A program made the position numbers and the translations under genes. A DNA stretch of 64,000 bases from Rhodococcus rhodochrous. Its GTDB lineage: Bacteria > Actinomycetota > Actinomycetes > Mycobacteriales > Mycobacteriaceae. The stretch covers positions 2,852,001 to 2,916,000 of the forward strand of contig NZ_CP027557.1 of the NCBI RefSeq assembly GCF_014854695.1, given 5' to 3'. Shown one piece after another: positions 62,093 through 64,000 of the stretch. The notes beneath the pieces are model-generated. The model did no database searches, was not told the origin of the DNA, and was given only the letters and a program-made list of their open reading frames with translations. Position 1 is the first letter of the stretch. Each line of letters starts with the position of its first letter.

Positions 62093-62123
62093 AGGACCGG
62101 CCCGAAATGCTCGGGCCGGTCCT
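62093..62123. terminator. Perfect 13-bp hairpin between convergent operons
   Basis: AGGACCGGCCCGA (62093-62105), loop AATGC, and TCGGGCCGGTCCT (62111-62123). It lies between the SRPBCC gene and the convergent MFS gene and likely terminates both. Confidence 0.75.
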
Positions 62124-62194
62124 CTCATGTGGACGTCGCCGTCCGATTCGTCGATCGTCCCTGCACGGCAGGGGGTACCACTGTCAGACGCGTG

Positions 62195-63493
62195 TCAGAC
62201 GCGTTTGACCGCCTCGCGGTGGTCGACGGAGTCGTCCGATGCCTGCAGCCGCGGCGGTTCCTTGGTGAAGAACAGCATCGCGACAGCACCGATCAGACAC
62301 AGGGCGGTCATGACCAGGAATCCGCCGTCGTAGGTGCCGGTACGAGCGACACTGAAGCCCATGACCGACGGAGCGACGATGCCGGACAGTGCGAAGCAGG
62401 CATCGGCGAAACCGGCGGCCGTGCCGGGCTGGCTCGGAGCGGCATCGATCGACGCGACCCACCAGATGCCGCCGGTGATGAAGCCGAAGCCCACACCCGC
62501 GGAGATGCAGATCAGTGCGACGACGATGTTGCCGCGGAAGAACAGGATCGGTGCGATCGACGCGCCCGCCAGCAGCAGCGCGACACCGATGATGATGAAT
62601 CGCGAGCGGATGCTCTGCGTGCGCTTGTACACGCGGTCGACGAGGATTCCGCCGAGCAGTGCGCCCACCACACCGGCTGCCCACGGCGCCACGGAGAATG
62701 CACCGACCTCCTTGATGGACAGACCGAATTCGTGCTCGAGGTACTGCGGGAGCCAGTACATGAAGGCCCAGAACATGAAGCCCCACGAGAAGTATCCGAG
62801 ACCGACGAGCCAGAGATTGCGGTTGCGGAGGATCTCGCCCCAGTCGGTGCTCGACTCGTGACCGGTCTCCTCACCGTCCAGCTGGCCGGCGCGGATGTAG
62901 TCCAGTTCTTCCTTCGACACGAACTTGGCCTCGCTCGGCGAGTTCTTCAGCGTCGGATAGGCGATCACGACCCACACGACTCCGACGATCGCCAGAATCC
63001 AGAACATCGCCTTCCAGCCGGTGAGGGCGATCAGCTGGGTGAGGATCGGTCCGCCGACGAGCAGGCTGCCGGAGACCGCCACACCGCCGATCAGGGCCAG
63101 CGCCTTGCCTCGTTCCTGCGCCGGCAGCCAACGGCTGACGAGGCGGGTCGCTGCGGGGAAGCATGGCGCTTCACCGGCTCCGAGGAGGATGCGTAGCAGG
63201 ATCAGGCCGATGAACCCGCCGGCGAACGGGGTCAGTGCCGTGGCTGCGGCCCAGATGAACATGCCCACGATGAGCACGCGCCGGGAACCGTAACGGTCGA
63301 CCAGCGGTCCCGACAGGAGAGCGAAGAGCATGTAGCCGATCGAGAATGCGGAACTGATGATGCCGTACTCACCGGGAGTGATCCCGAACTCGGAGCGCAG
63401 ATCGGATGCTGCGAACGAGATGGCACTGCGATCGATGTAGTTGACGATTACCAGGCCCAGAATGATGGCGATGGTCCACCAACGCGATTTCAT
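62195..63493 (-). CDS. MFS transporter (organic acid/sugar-acid type)
   Basis: 432 residues from ATG 63493 with GAGGAG upstream. Twelve helices; motifs NYIDRSAISFAASDLRSEFG and DRYGSRRVLIVGMFIW belong to the anion:cation symporter branch (galactonate/glucarate-like). It lies 31 bases after a CaiB/BaiF CoA-transferase gene on the same strand, which suggests uptake of a dicarboxylic or aromatic acid that is then activated by CoA transfer. Confidence 0.87.
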   Translation of the reverse strand: MKSRWWTIAIILGLVIVNYIDRSAISFAASDLRSEFGITPGEYGIISSAFSIGYMLFALLSGPLVDRYGSRRVLIVGMFIWAAATALTPFAGGFIGLILLRILLGAGEAPCFPAATRLVSRWLPAQERGKALALIGGVAVSGSLLVGGPILTQLIALTGWKAMFWILAIVGVVWVVIAYPTLKNSPSEAKFVSKEELDYIRAGQLDGEETGHESSTDWGEILRNRNLWLVGLGYFSWGFMFWAFMYWLPQYLEHEFGLSIKEVGAFSVAPWAAGVVGALLGGILVDRVYKRTQSIRSRFIIIGVALLLAGASIAPILFFRGNIVVALICISAGVGFGFITGGIWWVASIDAAPSQPGTAAGFADACFALSGIVAPSVMGFSVARTGTYDGGFLVMTALCLIGAVAMLFFTKEPPRLQASDDSVDHREAVKRV

Positions 63494-63524
63494 AGCGAAC
63501 TCCTCGGATGACGCAGTCGCAGGG

Positions 63525-64000
63525 TCAGATGACGCCCCGGGCCCGCAGTTCGTCGATGTCCTCGGGGCTGCGCCCGAGGTGGGAGAGAACCCTGTCGGTA
63601 TCGGCACCGGCAGGGCGACCGGTGTGGCGGATCGCACCGGGGGATCGGCCCATGCGCCACATGACGTTCTGCATGCGCACGGGGCCGAGTTCGTCGTCGT
63701 CGACGGTGGTGACTATGTCGGTCGCGACGACTTGCGGATCTGTCAGCAGGTCACTGGGTCGGTAGACCGGTGCCACGGCGGCGCCGGCCTCCTCGAAGGC
63801 GACGACCACCTCGTCGCGAGTACGGTCGGCGATCCAGTCGCCGACGTACTTGTCGAGCAGGTCCGCGTGCTCGGCGCGGGTGCGACCGGTGGCGAACCAG
63901 TCTTCGTCGATGACCTCGGGATGCCCCACCAGGCGCAGTACCCGTTCGGCGATCGCTTGTGCGCTCGTGGACACGGCTACCCAGTGGTCGTCCTTGGTGC
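63525..64000 (-). CDS. CaiB/BaiF-family (type III) CoA-transferase, C-terminal fragment
   Basis: The frame is open through the window end; only the last 158 codons are present. TKDDHWVAVSTSAQ, then HPEVIDEDWFATGRTRAEHADLLDKYVGDWI and VVAFEEAGAAVAPVYRPSDLLTDPQV are typical of the C-terminal half of formyl-CoA-transferase-like enzymes, which move CoA between carboxylic acids. Upstream part and true start are outside the window. Confidence 0.85.
   Translation of the reverse strand, partial: TKDDHWVAVSTSAQAIAERVLRLVGHPEVIDEDWFATGRTRAEHADLLDKYVGDWIADRTRDEVVVAFEEAGAAVAPVYRPSDLLTDPQVVATDIVTTVDDDELGPVRMQNVMWRMGRSPGAIRHTGRPAGADTDRVLSHLGRSPEDIDELRARGVI

Overview
The window is high-GC DNA (roughly two-thirds G+C by eye) with actinobacterial gene content. 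It carries a mycobacterial-type wax ester synthase/diacylglycerol acyltransferase, a PatA-like mannoside acyltransferase, Rv1733c-like membrane proteins, ANTAR and SufR-like regulators and many catabolic oxygenases. Rhodococcus or a close relative is the most likely source. That is an inference from gene families; no rRNA or tRNA gene was seen.

Layout. 1-0.9 kb: 3' end of an Nramp-type metal transporter with two PRC-barrel-like partners. 1-4.6 kb: a replication/HTH-like protein, then an IS701-family element inserted exactly at the stop codon of a SIMPL-domain gene. 4.7-14.4 kb: small membrane and housekeeping genes (GlsB/YeaQ, membrane glutaredoxin, PAP2 phosphatase, PatA-like acyltransferase, DUF6544, CPBP protease, DUF4389, Rv1733c-like), with several gene remnants. 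14.5-25.7 kb: a block resembling the mycobacterial dormancy (DosR) regulon: WS/DGAT, CBS-BON protein, PEP synthase, TerC behind a putative manganese riboswitch, GNAT and a CtpF-like P-type ATPase. A composite of broken pieces of neighbouring genes lies at 21.2-21.9 kb. 25.9-28.5 kb: an IS21-family element with an intact istB and an istA broken by three frameshifts. 29-31.5 kb: HAD phosphatase and a GAF-ANTAR regulator.

31.5-44 kb is the metabolic centre: a complete indole-3-acetic acid (auxin) degradation cluster. On the minus strand the order is iacA-iacB-iacI-iacC-iacD-iacE-iacF, the same order as in the proteobacterial iac operons. iacG (flavin reductase) and an MFS transporter follow after a gap. 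iacH (amidase), a 94-residue orphan and a response regulator run divergently. A cytoplasmic two-PAS histidine kinase sits on the other side, divergent from iacA. The expected output is catechol; no catechol-cleavage genes are in the window.

44-50 kb: VOC protein, ethanolamine-type permease, sucrase/ferredoxin-like protein, and a JmjC/cupin-4 oxygenase whose frame overlaps the end of a striking Gly-Ala-Asp repeat protein. 50.5-59.3 kb: a second catabolic block (Baeyer-Villiger monooxygenase, cyclase-family hydrolase, acyl-CoA ligase, acyl-CoA dehydrogenase, TetR and an ACAD10-like phosphotransferase) with visible operator palindromes. 59.3-62 kb: a SufR-like regulator divergent from a DoxX/patatin/SRPBCC operon. 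62-64 kb: an MFS transporter and the end of a CaiB/BaiF CoA-transferase.
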